DNA of 64,000 bases, from assembly GCF_014397115.1 (NCBI RefSeq), contig NZ_CP060720.1, positions 2,930,001 to 2,994,000 on the forward strand, read 5' to 3'. This stretch comes from Vagococcus carniphilus. Its GTDB lineage: Bacteria; Bacillota; Bacilli; Lactobacillales; Vagococcaceae. Shown here one piece after another: positions 53,753-62,026 of this stretch (positions are counted from its first letter, which is position 1; every line of letters begins with the position of its first letter). The notes beneath the pieces are model-generated. The model saw only the letters and a program-made list of their open reading frames with translations. It was not told the origin of the DNA and searched no databases. A program made the position numbers and the translations under genes.

Positions 53753-54967
53753 CTACCTAAGATCTTGTCGTTGATTTTTTATTAATAGTCTCATAGCAAA
53801 TAAGATACCTGCTAAAAATAGGAAAATTGCTACGCAAAGTTCACCATTAAAAAAACCAAAAGAACGATACCAAAAATTTTGATTGTAAAAAGCATTTTTC
53901 ATAATGCTCATTGTAACTAAAGTAAAAATCGTTAATAAAGGAATTATCTTCAGTGTCATGGATAAATAATTTTTACTTGTTTGAGATAAAGTAAATAATA
54001 AACTACAGAATCCCATCCCGATTAAATAAATAAGTAAGATTAACAGACCTAACCACTTCCCAAAGGTTATTGAGAGATAAGAATAAATAAAATCAAAGTC
54101 TGTTACTGAAAAAAATGAATTTAACCCACTATCAAAATAGCGTACATATCCTGTACTCAAAATAGGAGCAAGAAAGACGACTAAAGAAATGGTTATAATC
54201 ATGAAACCAGCAAACATAATTGAGACATATTGTGTATAGTTAATTTTTCTTCCCTTTTTGCTACTCCACTGGAGCGTTTTTACTTTTAGTATATTGTCTC
54301 GCACTAAATGACTCGGTAATAGGACAACCATTAGAACCAGACTTAGCAGTAAAACATTTTCCATTAAACTTGTTACTGTACTTGGTAAGTATTCTGGTAA
54401 AATATTGCGCCAATCTTCCTCTTCAAATATTGCCTGCTTAATTCTCAATTTCTCCTTTTCATCTTTTACTTTAACCTGTTTTAAAAAAACCTTCTCGTCT
54501 TTAAAATAAGAGATACTTTTTTGAATCTGTTGAGCTATTTCTATTTTACTGATTAATTGATTTTTATTTAACTCTTGATAAAAGTTAAATAAAAGCTGTC
54601 TTTCTTTTTTATCTTTTTCATTTAAATCATACACGGCTCCTTCTGGTAACGAGTCTCTATATGACACAAATTCTTGATAGTTAGTCAACTTGTGTTTTTT
54701 TCCAAAATCACTTGCTGAAATTTGTTTATCTGCTGTCTCTATCAATTTATCTGTTTCTTTTGCTACTTGTTTAAAATCTTCATCTTGCATTTTTTTCCCA
54801 AACTCATCTTTCCACTGATGGGCAAACTGATAAGATTCAATCAATGAGCCATTTGGCCACATCGTATAAAAGAAGCTGATTTCTAATTTATAAAAAATAA
54901 GACTGATGAGAATAGCAACTACTAACATGGCGGGTCGAATTATTTTTTTCAACTCTTGTAAAAACAT
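53753..54967 (-). CDS. ABC-2 type exporter membrane protein (second permease)
   Basis: A 404-aa protein with one N-terminal helix (AMLVVAILISLIFYKLEISFF), a long extracytoplasmic charged region (about 45-185) and five to six C-terminal helices. Start ATG 54967 follows AAAGGAGGT; longer frames are unsupported. Its start is 1 bp from the end of the preceding permease. Function inferred from the operon: ATPase plus paired permeases of an exporter or lipid/peptide efflux system. Confidence 0.75.
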   Translation of the reverse strand: MFLQELKKIIRPAMLVVAILISLIFYKLEISFFYTMWPNGSLIESYQFAHQWKDEFGKKMQDEDFKQVAKETDKLIETADKQISASDFGKKHKLTNYQEFVSYRDSLPEGAVYDLNEKDKKERQLLFNFYQELNKNQLISKIEIAQQIQKSISYFKDEKVFLKQVKVKDEKEKLRIKQAIFEEEDWRNILPEYLPSTVTSLMENVLLLSLVLMVVLLPSHLVRDNILKVKTLQWSSKKGRKINYTQYVSIMFAGFMIITISLVVFLAPILSTGYVRYFDSGLNSFFSVTDFDFIYSYLSITFGKWLGLLILLIYLIGMGFCSLLFTLSQTSKNYLSMTLKIIPLLTIFTLVTMSIMKNAFYNQNFWYRSFGFFNGELCVAIFLFLAGILFAMRLLIKNQRQDLR

Positions 54968-54968
54968 G

Positions 54969-56117
54969 TTAAAGCACCTCCTTTTTTGAATAAAAATAAC
55001 GAAATAAAAGGCTAAAACCACTTAATAAAACTAAACTAGCACTAACAACAACTGTTTCTTGAAAAGGTATTATTGTGTAGGGACCTGTTTCAGTGAACCA
55101 AAAAGAATAATTTTCAAGTACTTGTTGCGGAGAAAACATTAGCAATAAAAAGAAATAGTCCATTTTACTACTCGTATATGACACAAGGCCTTTGTGCACA
55201 CAAAATAAAACAATGGCTACTCCCAGTCCTTTAGCCATATTTTCCTTCCATAAACCGATAAAGAAAAATAAGGTAAAGTAAATAATTAGTAATCCTAAAC
55301 CTAAAAGAATAGAAAAGATAACATAATTTTTTATAGACATTGGTAGCCAAGTAATAAATGGCATTTCAACAAATAATAAGCTGTTTTCATAAATATTAGT
55401 CAAAAAGTAAGTAGAAACACTGCTATCTAGCAATTCAGTCATAGGATAAAAAAGAAAAAGTGTACTTAAACTAAACAGATGAAGAATGATATAAAAAAGA
55501 AGAGACAAACAAATACCTGCTATATACTTATTCACCTGTACCTTTCTCCCTATTTCGGAGGTGAGTAATAACTTATCTGTTTTGGTTAGCTTTTCTGCTG
55601 TACTAGAAAACAAACCAATTAGACAAGCAAAAATTAAACTCTCTATTAATAGTGCTTTTAGAACCACATTTTTAAGATGGTTAAAGACAGGCAACGTTTC
55701 ACTACCAAGAGCAATATCTAAAGCAGCTTTTTCTTTACTCAACTGTGTTATTACTGGATTTAATTGTTGGTATTTTTCTTCCAATTTTCCCCTATAGTTT
55801 CCTTGAACTTGAAACACATCAATCATTTTTTTCGATAGTTCTTCTCCTTGAAGAGTGTCATAAATATCCTCAACTGATTTAATATCATTTTTCACCCGTT
55901 GATTCTTTTCTTTAGATAGAATATTTTCTTTTAATTCTGGTGTGACTTTCTGTCCTTCTTCTATGTTTACTTGCTTGATACTATTAAGATAGTCATCATT
56001 TACATCTAATGTTAAAAGCAGACCTGTGTTAAACAAAAGACATCCGAATAAAAAAAGAAAAATAATAGGTTGTTCTACTAATTTTTTTATTTCAAAGCCA
56101 ACCAATCGTAAATTCAC
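54969..56117 (-). CDS. ABC-2 type exporter membrane protein (first permease)
   Basis: A 382-aa protein with the same plan as the next gene: one N-terminal helix (IIFLFLFGCLLFNTGLLLTL), an extracytoplasmic region (about 38-155) and five to six helices. It starts 2 bp after the ATPase stop. The two permeases look like an ancient duplication. Substrate unknown. Confidence 0.75.
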   Translation of the reverse strand: MNLRLVGFEIKKLVEQPIIFLFLFGCLLFNTGLLLTLDVNDDYLNSIKQVNIEEGQKVTPELKENILSKEKNQRVKNDIKSVEDIYDTLQGEELSKKMIDVFQVQGNYRGKLEEKYQQLNPVITQLSKEKAALDIALGSETLPVFNHLKNVVLKALLIESLIFACLIGLFSSTAEKLTKTDKLLLTSEIGRKVQVNKYIAGICLSLLFYIILHLFSLSTLFLFYPMTELLDSSVSTYFLTNIYENSLLFVEMPFITWLPMSIKNYVIFSILLGLGLLIIYFTLFFFIGLWKENMAKGLGVAIVLFCVHKGLVSYTSSKMDYFFLLLMFSPQQVLENYSFWFTETGPYTIIPFQETVVVSASLVLLSGFSLLFRYFYSKKEVL

Positions 56118-56119
56118 GT

Positions 56120-56968
56120 CTACACCTCATCTCGGTAAATATATAAAAAAGCATCCTCCAATGTTGGTGTAACTACTTTAGCTTTTTCGATTTGGTTCTC
56201 ACTTGCAATACGTAAAACCGCTCCTTGAGTTGTCTGACGTTCGCTCAAGATAAATTGCTCAGAACTTACTTTTCCATTACTAGGAATTTCAAAAATTTTA
56301 CCTTGAACCGTTTGAGTAACTTCTTCTGGAGAAGCAGAAAGATAAACTTCATGATTTTTTAAAAGAATAATTTGGTTCGCTATTGTTTCTATATCAGAAA
56401 CAATATGAGTAGATAAAATAATGATTCTATCTTTTGCTAATTGATGAAGCAAGTTTCTAAAACGAACTCTTTCTTTTGGATCAAGGCCTGCTGTTGGTTC
56501 ATCTAAAACAAGCAATTTAGGATCATTTAGCATCGCTTGGGCAATGCCCACTCGTTGAATCATTCCACCTGAGAAAGTTTTCATTTTTTTACGCTTCACA
56601 TGAGATAAAGCAACTAAATCAAGTAATTCATCTACTCTTTTTTTAGCTACTTTTTTGTCCATTTTTTGCAACACTGAAAGATACATCAAAAATTTTTCTG
56701 GCGTATAATTTCCATAGTAACCAAAATCTTGTGGTAAATAACCAAAATTTCCTCGGTACACCCTCCCTAAATCTGCGATTGAGCGCCCCTCCCAAAGTAT
56801 TTCTCCAGAACTTGGAAACAAAAGAGTCGTTATCATCTTGATTAAAGTTGTTTTACCAGCGCCATTTGGAGCAAGTAAGCCATAAACACCATTTTCAAAG
56901 GTTAAATTAATATCTTTTAGTACCTGAGTTTCCTTGAAGTTTTTACTAACATTTTTAAGTTCTAACAT
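56120..56968 (-). CDS. ABC exporter ATP-binding protein
   Basis: A 282-aa ATPase: Walker A GLLAPNGAGKTTLIKMI, signature TFSGGMIQRVGIAQAM, Walker B LLVLDEPTAGLDPKERVRF, switch STHIVSDI. ATG 56968 is chosen because AAAGGAG overlaps the earlier GTG. It belongs to the CcmA/NatA-like exporter class. It overlaps the upstream membrane-protein gene by 14 bp. Confidence 0.92.
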   Translation of the reverse strand: MLELKNVSKNFKETQVLKDINLTFENGVYGLLAPNGAGKTTLIKMITTLLFPSSGEILWEGRSIADLGRVYRGNFGYLPQDFGYYGNYTPEKFLMYLSVLQKMDKKVAKKRVDELLDLVALSHVKRKKMKTFSGGMIQRVGIAQAMLNDPKLLVLDEPTAGLDPKERVRFRNLLHQLAKDRIIILSTHIVSDIETIANQIILLKNHEVYLSASPEEVTQTVQGKIFEIPSNGKVSSEQFILSERQTTQGAVLRIASENQIEKAKVVTPTLEDAFLYIYRDEV

Positions 56969-57752
56969 AGTAAACACTCCTTTCTCGTTGATTTAAATAA
57001 TCATAGCGAAGCATCAAGATAAAGCTGAAAAAACCTATCACAGCCATCAAGACTACTATTGTTTCAGGTAACACCATTAATAAGGGATAAATTATATCTA
57101 TCTTTAAAACTAAAACTGCTCCAATGCCTAACCAAATAATCGGGCTTATTTTATAACTATTTCTCATTGAAAAAAAATGATCCAGTATTAATTGACCGGT
57201 AGAAAATAGAAAAAGTGATGTACTAGATAAACTAATTAATTTTAATAACGATAATTCTTGATTAGCAGCAAACCAGATAACAACACTTAATAAAACAGAA
57301 GCGGTTAATGAAAGTAAGCTAAATAATAACGTTCTAATAACCATTATTTCTTGTAAAGATACTTTCAGTGTCATTTTTAATTCAAATGTTTTAAATTGAA
57401 TCTCTTTCCAAATGCTTAAATAGTGAAACAAACTAAAAAAGATAGGCGCACACAAAAATGTATAAAAATAGACTTTTTCACCTACTTCCTGAAACAACCA
57501 CATGTGATTAAAAGAGCCTCGACTAGATGCACTTAAAATAAAAATAATTAAAGCAAGTAGAACACTCATCACTAAAACAAAGATTTCAGTTAATCCCCAA
57601 AAGACAATTTTCCAATCAAATGCTTTAAAAAATAACCAGATAAACTCACCAAAATTTGCTTTTTTCAACGTTGTGTTTTCTAAAATATATTGAATGCTTC
57701 TCTCTTTTTCTTGATTACTTAGGACACTTTCTTCCAAATATTTAGGCTTCAT
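56955..57752 (-). CDS. Six-helix membrane protein, possible anti-sigma factor
   Basis: A 265-aa protein: a 50-residue cytoplasmic helical N-terminus (LSNQEKERSIQYILENTTLKK) followed by six membrane helices. It overlaps the sigma factor gene by 11 bp, the position where anti-sigma factors are usually encoded. It could equally be a third exporter membrane component. I do not recognise a named family. Confidence 0.6.
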   Translation of the reverse strand: MKPKYLEESVLSNQEKERSIQYILENTTLKKANFGEFIWLFFKAFDWKIVFWGLTEIFVLVMSVLLALIIFILSASSRGSFNHMWLFQEVGEKVYFYTFLCAPIFFSLFHYLSIWKEIQFKTFELKMTLKVSLQEIMVIRTLLFSLLSLTASVLLSVVIWFAANQELSLLKLISLSSTSLFLFSTGQLILDHFFSMRNSYKISPIIWLGIGAVLVLKIDIIYPLLMVLPETIVVLMAVIGFFSFILMLRYDYLNQRERSVYYVRT

Positions 57753-58278
57753 CTCTAAACTCCTTTCTAATCTTTGTTATTAAGCGATAATATTGCGCTT
57801 TTACTTTCTCTTCTTTTTCTACAAGTAACTCACTTATCTCCTTAAACGATAGTCCACCGTATATCCTTAAACGAAATACTTCTTGAATTTCTGGCCTAAA
57901 AGTAGCGACATATCGATTAACAGTTTCTAACATTTCTTTTTCTAACAACTTCTCATCTATTTCAACTTCCTCTAACCACTGATTATCATCTAACTCTTCG
58001 TAAAGTAATTGTTTTTTACGACGACTATCAATAACTTTATAAGTACCTATCCGAAATAACCAGGTCTTAAAACTGGCTCGTCTTGCGTTATAAGTCATTA
58101 AATTATCGAGTGCTGCTATAAAAACATCTTGTGTCATATCCAAGGAATCTTCTTTATTCCCAATTTGTCTGTATAAAAAAAGATACAGCTCATCATAATA
58201 GCGTCTAACCAATTCATCCGCTGCAGCACTAGAGCCTTTTTTTATGATTTTTCGAATTAGGTATTTATCACTAATCAT
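57742..58278 (-). CDS. ECF-type RNA polymerase sigma factor
   Basis: A 178-aa sigma-70 group IV protein. Region 2 has DELVRRYYDELYLFLYRQIGN and the -10-binding DSLDMTQDVFIAAL plus WLFRIGTYKVIDSRR. Region 4 has FRPEIQEVFRLRIYGGLSFKEISELL. ATG 58278 follows AAAGGAGGG; a longer in-frame ATG at 58326 has a poor ribosome site. First gene of the five-gene exporter operon, so it probably drives that operon in response to an envelope signal. Confidence 0.9.
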   Translation of the reverse strand: MISDKYLIRKIIKKGSSAAADELVRRYYDELYLFLYRQIGNKEDSLDMTQDVFIAALDNLMTYNARRASFKTWLFRIGTYKVIDSRRKKQLLYEELDDNQWLEEVEIDEKLLEKEMLETVNRYVATFRPEIQEVFRLRIYGGLSFKEISELLVEKEEKVKAQYYRLITKIRKEFRDEA

Positions 58279-58372
58279 TTTAGAACTACCCTCCTTTTTC
58301 CTATCACCTTTATATTCGTTTTTCATCCCTAATTAGTTGCAGTTTTTTTAATAAAATAATTATTTTTATTTC

Positions 58373-58559
58373 CTTCTTAACTTTTTCTTTAAAGAATTTT
58401 CACTATTTATCTTATTTTTATCATTATTTTGACATATCTATCCCTTATTATATAAGCATACCAACAAAACAACCCAAACAAACTTTTTCATTTATTTACT
58501 CCTCCAAAGTAAATAAACAACTCCTTTTTCAGGTCATCTTTTGAGATGACCTGTTTTTT
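58373..58559. repeat. Right copy of the 187-bp direct repeat (contains sRNA D)
   Basis: Same orientation as 53564-53750; begins CTTCTTAACTTTTTCTTTAA and ends in the terminator T-run. Confidence 0.85.
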
Positions 58560-58560
58560 T
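58462..58560 (+). ncRNA. Anti-ribosome-site small RNA, copy D
   Basis: Promoter TTGACA (58429-58434), 16 bp, TATAAG (58451-58456). Hairpin with CCTCCAA loop, single-stranded CAACTCCTTTTT, terminator CAGGTCATCT / AGATGACCTG with T7. Differs from copy C mainly in the CA-rich 5' part. Confidence 0.72.
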
Positions 58561-58625
58561 GTGTCACAATCCTTTTCTTTCAACTTACAAGCGTTTTAAG
58601 CTATACTTTTTAAGGAGGTGATTTT

Positions 58626-59525
58626 ATGGGAAGATTAGGTATTATGAGTGATTTACATGTTGATATAAATAAATTAGGTCAATTTGAGTTAGAGCTTTTA
58701 ACTGATCTTTTACATGAGAAAAAAATAACTCATCTTCATTTAGCAGGAGATACTGCAAATCAAGTAGCCTTTCTTTTAGATACACTTTCCTTTATTGAAA
58801 GTAAAGGAATACCAGCTACGTTTAATTTTGGTAACCATGAATTGCCTAGCATAAAAAAGACGATTGAAATGGAAGATTATCCTGATTCTCGGTTTCTTAA
58901 TCACTCTCATAAAGAACTCAACAACCAACTTGTTTTACTAGGTGTTAACGGGTGGTACGACTACAGTTTTGCCCTAGAAAAAGACTATGACAAAATTGTA
59001 GCCTCTAAAAATCTATACTGGTATGACCGAATCATTGAACGACCATTAAATGATCCTGATACGTTGGTATCTATTTTAAAAGAACTTAAATACAGTTTAG
59101 ATGACTTAAAAAATGCGGGTAAACAAGTAATTGTAGCAACTCATTTTGTTCCTAAACAAGAATTTGTCCGCTATTTTGATGGAGAATATGAGAGATGGAA
59201 TCAAATTAATGCTTTTTTAGGTGCTAAAGCAACAGGAGAACTGTTTGAGACTTATGACAATATTCAACGAGTTGTCTTTGGACATACCCATCGTCGGATA
59301 GATAATCAAGTGATTAATGGGATTTCTTACTCAGCTCGTCCTCTAGGTTATTTCTATGAGTGGCATCTTACTAAAGATTTCATGCTCGAAAATAAATTGA
59401 TGACTTCTTTTAATCCTTACAAAGTACGACGAATTTTAAGAAATCAACAAGATGAATTTAATGAATATCGAGCTAAACACTTAAAAAAAGAGTTTAGCGA
59501 TGCTTTAACTATTATTGATTACTAA
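58626..59525 (+). CDS. Metallophosphoesterase
   Basis: A 299-aa calcineurin-like phosphoesterase: GIMSDLHVD (metal site I), HLAGDTANQ, FGNHE, ATHFVPKQEF and FGHTHRRID (site V). No signal peptide. TAAGGAGG precedes ATG 58626. Substrate unknown; similar proteins are annotated as TIGR03729-type phosphoesterases. Confidence 0.88.
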   Translation: MGRLGIMSDLHVDINKLGQFELELLTDLLHEKKITHLHLAGDTANQVAFLLDTLSFIESKGIPATFNFGNHELPSIKKTIEMEDYPDSRFLNHSHKELNNQLVLLGVNGWYDYSFALEKDYDKIVASKNLYWYDRIIERPLNDPDTLVSILKELKYSLDDLKNAGKQVIVATHFVPKQEFVRYFDGEYERWNQINAFLGAKATGELFETYDNIQRVVFGHTHRRIDNQVINGISYSARPLGYFYEWHLTKDFMLENKLMTSFNPYKVRRILRNQQDEFNEYRAKHLKKEFSDALTIIDY

Positions 59526-59562
59526 AAAACCAATCAACATAAAAAAGTTGATTGGCTTTTTT
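59524..59562. terminator. Bidirectional terminator after the phosphoesterase
   Basis: AACCAATCAAC / GTTGATTGG with T7 on the right and A-run on the left. Confidence 0.82.
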
Positions 59563-59795
59563 TATAATTTTTTCTTTTCTATATGTGATACACCGGCACC
59601 GATTCCTGCTACAACTCCTAAACCAAATAAAACTTTAGATGACGCCAAAACACCTACTGAAACACATGCAACAGCAATAACTGTATTTGTTTTTTCATTA
59701 AAGGCTAATAACTCTTTTGATGGCATGGAAATAGTTAAATCAAGACCAATTTTTTTATTAATATTATTGATACTTCGATTAATAGTTCTTATCAT
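59562..59795 (-). CDS. Small glycine-rich membrane protein
   Basis: A 77-aa protein: amphipathic N-terminus (MIRTINRSINNINKKIGLDL), then a hydrophobic glycine-rich segment (VLFGLGVVAGIGAGV) ending EKKKL. No family recognised. Third gene of the TetR operon (14 bp after the preceding gene). Confidence 0.6.
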   Translation of the reverse strand: MIRTINRSINNINKKIGLDLTISMPSKELLAFNEKTNTVIAVACVSVGVLASSKVLFGLGVVAGIGAGVSHIEKKKL

Positions 59796-59809
59796 TCTTA
59801 TTCTCCTTT

Positions 59810-60016
59810 TTAATTAGTGAAAAAATAAATAGCCGGGTTAATTAACAACAAAAATCCTGTTAGACCAAACCATTTAGCCTGATGTTTTTTTCTTAACGCC
59901 ATTCCTCCTGCTAACACTAAACAAATAATAGCAATGATTCCCATTATTAAAGAAATATTCCCCAAATGAGGATGAATCCTATCTAAACCGATTTTAAAAA
60001 ATTGTTCAATCATCAT
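59810..60016 (-). CDS. Small two-helix membrane protein
   Basis: A 68-aa protein with two helices (LIMGIIAIICLVLAGGMAL and FGLTGFLLLINPAIYFF). Its start overlaps the TetR stop. No family recognised; probably regulated by the adjacent TetR. Confidence 0.65.
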   Translation of the reverse strand: MMIEQFFKIGLDRIHPHLGNISLIMGIIAIICLVLAGGMALRKKHQAKWFGLTGFLLLINPAIYFFTN

Positions 60017-60609
60017 TATTTTTTCCCCTCCTCAAATAAATCATAAAGTGTGTGATCCAATAAAAAATTAAATGTTTTTTCTGTTCCTTGTAGTGTATCT
60101 CGATCAACTAAGGATAAAAATAGAATTGAATGGATGATATTCATTACCTCATCTTCAGGTAAAAGTAACTTAAGATTCGCTTGACTAATTGCCTGCTCAA
60201 ATAACTCTGCACTTTTTTGTTTTAATTCCTCTATTTTGTCTGTCGGTAATTTCGCTAAAAACAAATCATATTCCGCACTATTCATGTCGTACAAATTGGG
60301 AAATGTTTGGAATTCATGAAATAGCCATTGTAATCCTTTTTTAAAGCCTTCTATTTTTTGATTTTCTTCTTCAATAAACTTAGACCAAGTCATCAACAAG
60401 TTATCTTGTACATTTTCTAAGACCTCTAAGAACAAATCTTCTTTTCTTTTATATATTAAATAAAAAGCACCCGAAGAAATACCAACTGTTTTAGTTAGTA
60501 AAGGAATATTAGTTTGTTTGTATCCTCTTATTTTCCAGCTTTCCAAACACGCTTCTTGAAGTTTCTTTTTTATTTCTTTTAAATCAGACTCTGAGAATTT
60601 TTTTGACAT
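60016..60609 (-). CDS. TetR family transcriptional regulator
   Basis: A 197-aa protein: HTH near residues 35-60 (NIPLLTKTVGISSGAFYLIYKRKEDLF) and a helical effector domain. GAAGGAGG precedes ATG 60609. An 18-bp perfect palindrome overlaps its promoter. It leads an operon with two small membrane proteins. Confidence 0.88.
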   Translation of the reverse strand: MSKKFSESDLKEIKKKLQEACLESWKIRGYKQTNIPLLTKTVGISSGAFYLIYKRKEDLFLEVLENVQDNLLMTWSKFIEEENQKIEGFKKGLQWLFHEFQTFPNLYDMNSAEYDLFLAKLPTDKIEELKQKSAELFEQAISQANLKLLLPEDEVMNIIHSILFLSLVDRDTLQGTEKTFNFLLDHTLYDLFEEGKK

Positions 60610-60645
60610 CTTCAGGCCTCCTTCTCATTATGAATATACTATAAC

Positions 60646-60663
60646 ATTTATTCATGAATAAAT
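60646..60663. promoter_or_regulatory. Operator-like palindrome of the TetR operon
   Basis: ATTTATTCATGAATAAAT, perfect 18-bp palindrome, just upstream of a minus-strand -10 TATAGT. A related half-site ATATTCATG lies 10 bp to the right. Confidence 0.65.
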
Positions 60664-60691
60664 AAATACAAATATTCATGTAAAGTTAATT

Positions 60692-60720
60692 AAAAAAGCT
60701 GACCCAACGTCAACTTTTTT
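60692..60720 (-). terminator. Terminator of the eis-like genes
   Basis: Minus strand AAAAAAGTTGAC / GTCAGCTTTTTT with one wobble pair and U6. Confidence 0.75.
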
Positions 60721-60772
60721 ATTTGATTAGTTTTTTATAGTTAGGGGATTAAAAATTTACTCTTATTTATTT

Positions 60773-61954
60773 CTAGAAATGATCATATAAATGCGGTGTA
60801 TTTGGTTCAATCAAATCAGATAATACTTCTTTCTCCCCGTTAAACTCAAGAAATTCAGCCCAAATAGCTTCCTCAACAGTGTGTTTGCCTAAAAATACTT
60901 GCGTCCATCTCTGAATAGTTCCGCTGTAATCTGCTTTTCCTTCCTCTACTTTTTGACAGTTTGCTTGGCCATTCTCAATCTCTACTTTAAACATACCGTC
61001 GTTCCAAGGACAATTCGCATCATTAACTTCTAGATAAAGACTATATTTTGTAGACACATCTCTAAACTTAAATTTTCCGATAAAACGCTCAAAATCAAGA
61101 ATTCTTGCCATCATATCTGTTTGTTTCTTTCTTCTGACTTCAATGGTTTCAGTGAATAATTCAGACACCATTTTGACATCAATATTTTTGGCAACAAACA
61201 TCGGGAAACTACCACTATGAGAAGAGACAAACGTCATTAATTTTCTAAGTGCAAACATATTAGTGTAGGCTAATTCATTAATTTTAAATTCAGAAAAACC
61301 TATTAAACTATAATTAATATAGCCACAAGGAACATCATTATCATCATAAGCAATGGCTAATCTTTTACCTTCAAAATATTTGAACTCAAAGTCCCACCAA
61401 TAATCCTCTCTAAGCAAACTTCCATTTTGACTCCCTAGCGTTTTGCGATAAAGCGCTTTTATTATTTTTTGTGCTTCTTCATCTTCCCAGAAAACACGTT
61501 CCATGTATCCTTTTTTCTCTTGCTTAACTTGTTGAATAACATGCGTTGGAATATATGTTTCTTCAATATCAAAGATCATCTCATAGCCAAATTTTCGATA
61601 AAAGGGTTGCGAGAAAGGGGCTAAATAAGACAGTTCAGTTCCTCTTTCATACAAATCTTTGAAAGCGTATTCAAATAAACGCGTAATACTACCTGTTCCC
61701 CTTCGTTCTGGATAACTTGCCACATCAACAATCCCTGCTGAAGTCATGACTTGTCCATTAATCATTACTTCATAAGGATGATTAATCACTTGACTGGTAA
61801 CTCTCCCGTTAATTTCTTCTACATAATTATCAATAAACTGTCCCTTAATTAAAAACTCCTCTTTTTGTGTATCTGTGTGATTCGCGTTAAATGCATAACT
61901 AGCTAATTGACGTGTTTCCTCAATTTCTTGACGTTCTGTTACTCTTCTTATCAT
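60773..61954 (-). CDS. Eis-like GNAT acetyltransferase (copy 1)
   Basis: A 393-aa protein of the Eis plan: N-terminal GNAT with VASYPERRGTGSITRL (acetyl-CoA loop), a second degenerate GNAT region with the DFEFKYFEGKRLAIAYDD stretch, and a C-terminal SCP2-like domain (QRWTQVFLGKHTVEEA). A conserved free C-terminal carboxylate (LYDHF) acts in catalysis in characterised Eis enzymes. GAAGGAG precedes ATG 61954. About 60 percent identical by eye to the next copy. Natural substrate unknown; Eis can acetylate aminoglycosides and other amines. Confidence 0.85.
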   Translation of the reverse strand: MIRRVTERQEIEETRQLASYAFNANHTDTQKEEFLIKGQFIDNYVEEINGRVTSQVINHPYEVMINGQVMTSAGIVDVASYPERRGTGSITRLFEYAFKDLYERGTELSYLAPFSQPFYRKFGYEMIFDIEETYIPTHVIQQVKQEKKGYMERVFWEDEEAQKIIKALYRKTLGSQNGSLLREDYWWDFEFKYFEGKRLAIAYDDNDVPCGYINYSLIGFSEFKINELAYTNMFALRKLMTFVSSHSGSFPMFVAKNIDVKMVSELFTETIEVRRKKQTDMMARILDFERFIGKFKFRDVSTKYSLYLEVNDANCPWNDGMFKVEIENGQANCQKVEEGKADYSGTIQRWTQVFLGKHTVEEAIWAEFLEFNGEKEVLSDLIEPNTPHLYDHF

Positions 61955-61975
61955 GCTTTCACTCCTTCATTTATT

Positions 61976-62015
61976 ATAAAGGTCATGATAGAAGTAACTT
62001 CTATCACAACCTTAT
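61976..62015. repeat. Inverted repeat between the two eis-like genes
   Basis: Hairpin TGATAGAAG / CTTCTATCA flanked by further pairs, without a clear U-run. A weak terminator or processing site. Confidence 0.45.
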
Positions 62016-62026
62016 TTCTAATTTAA

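Noticed and set aside
59515-59817. 100-aa plus-strand frame after the phosphoesterase
   Set aside because: Antisense to the small membrane protein gene at 59562-59795 and begins within the preceding stop and terminator.
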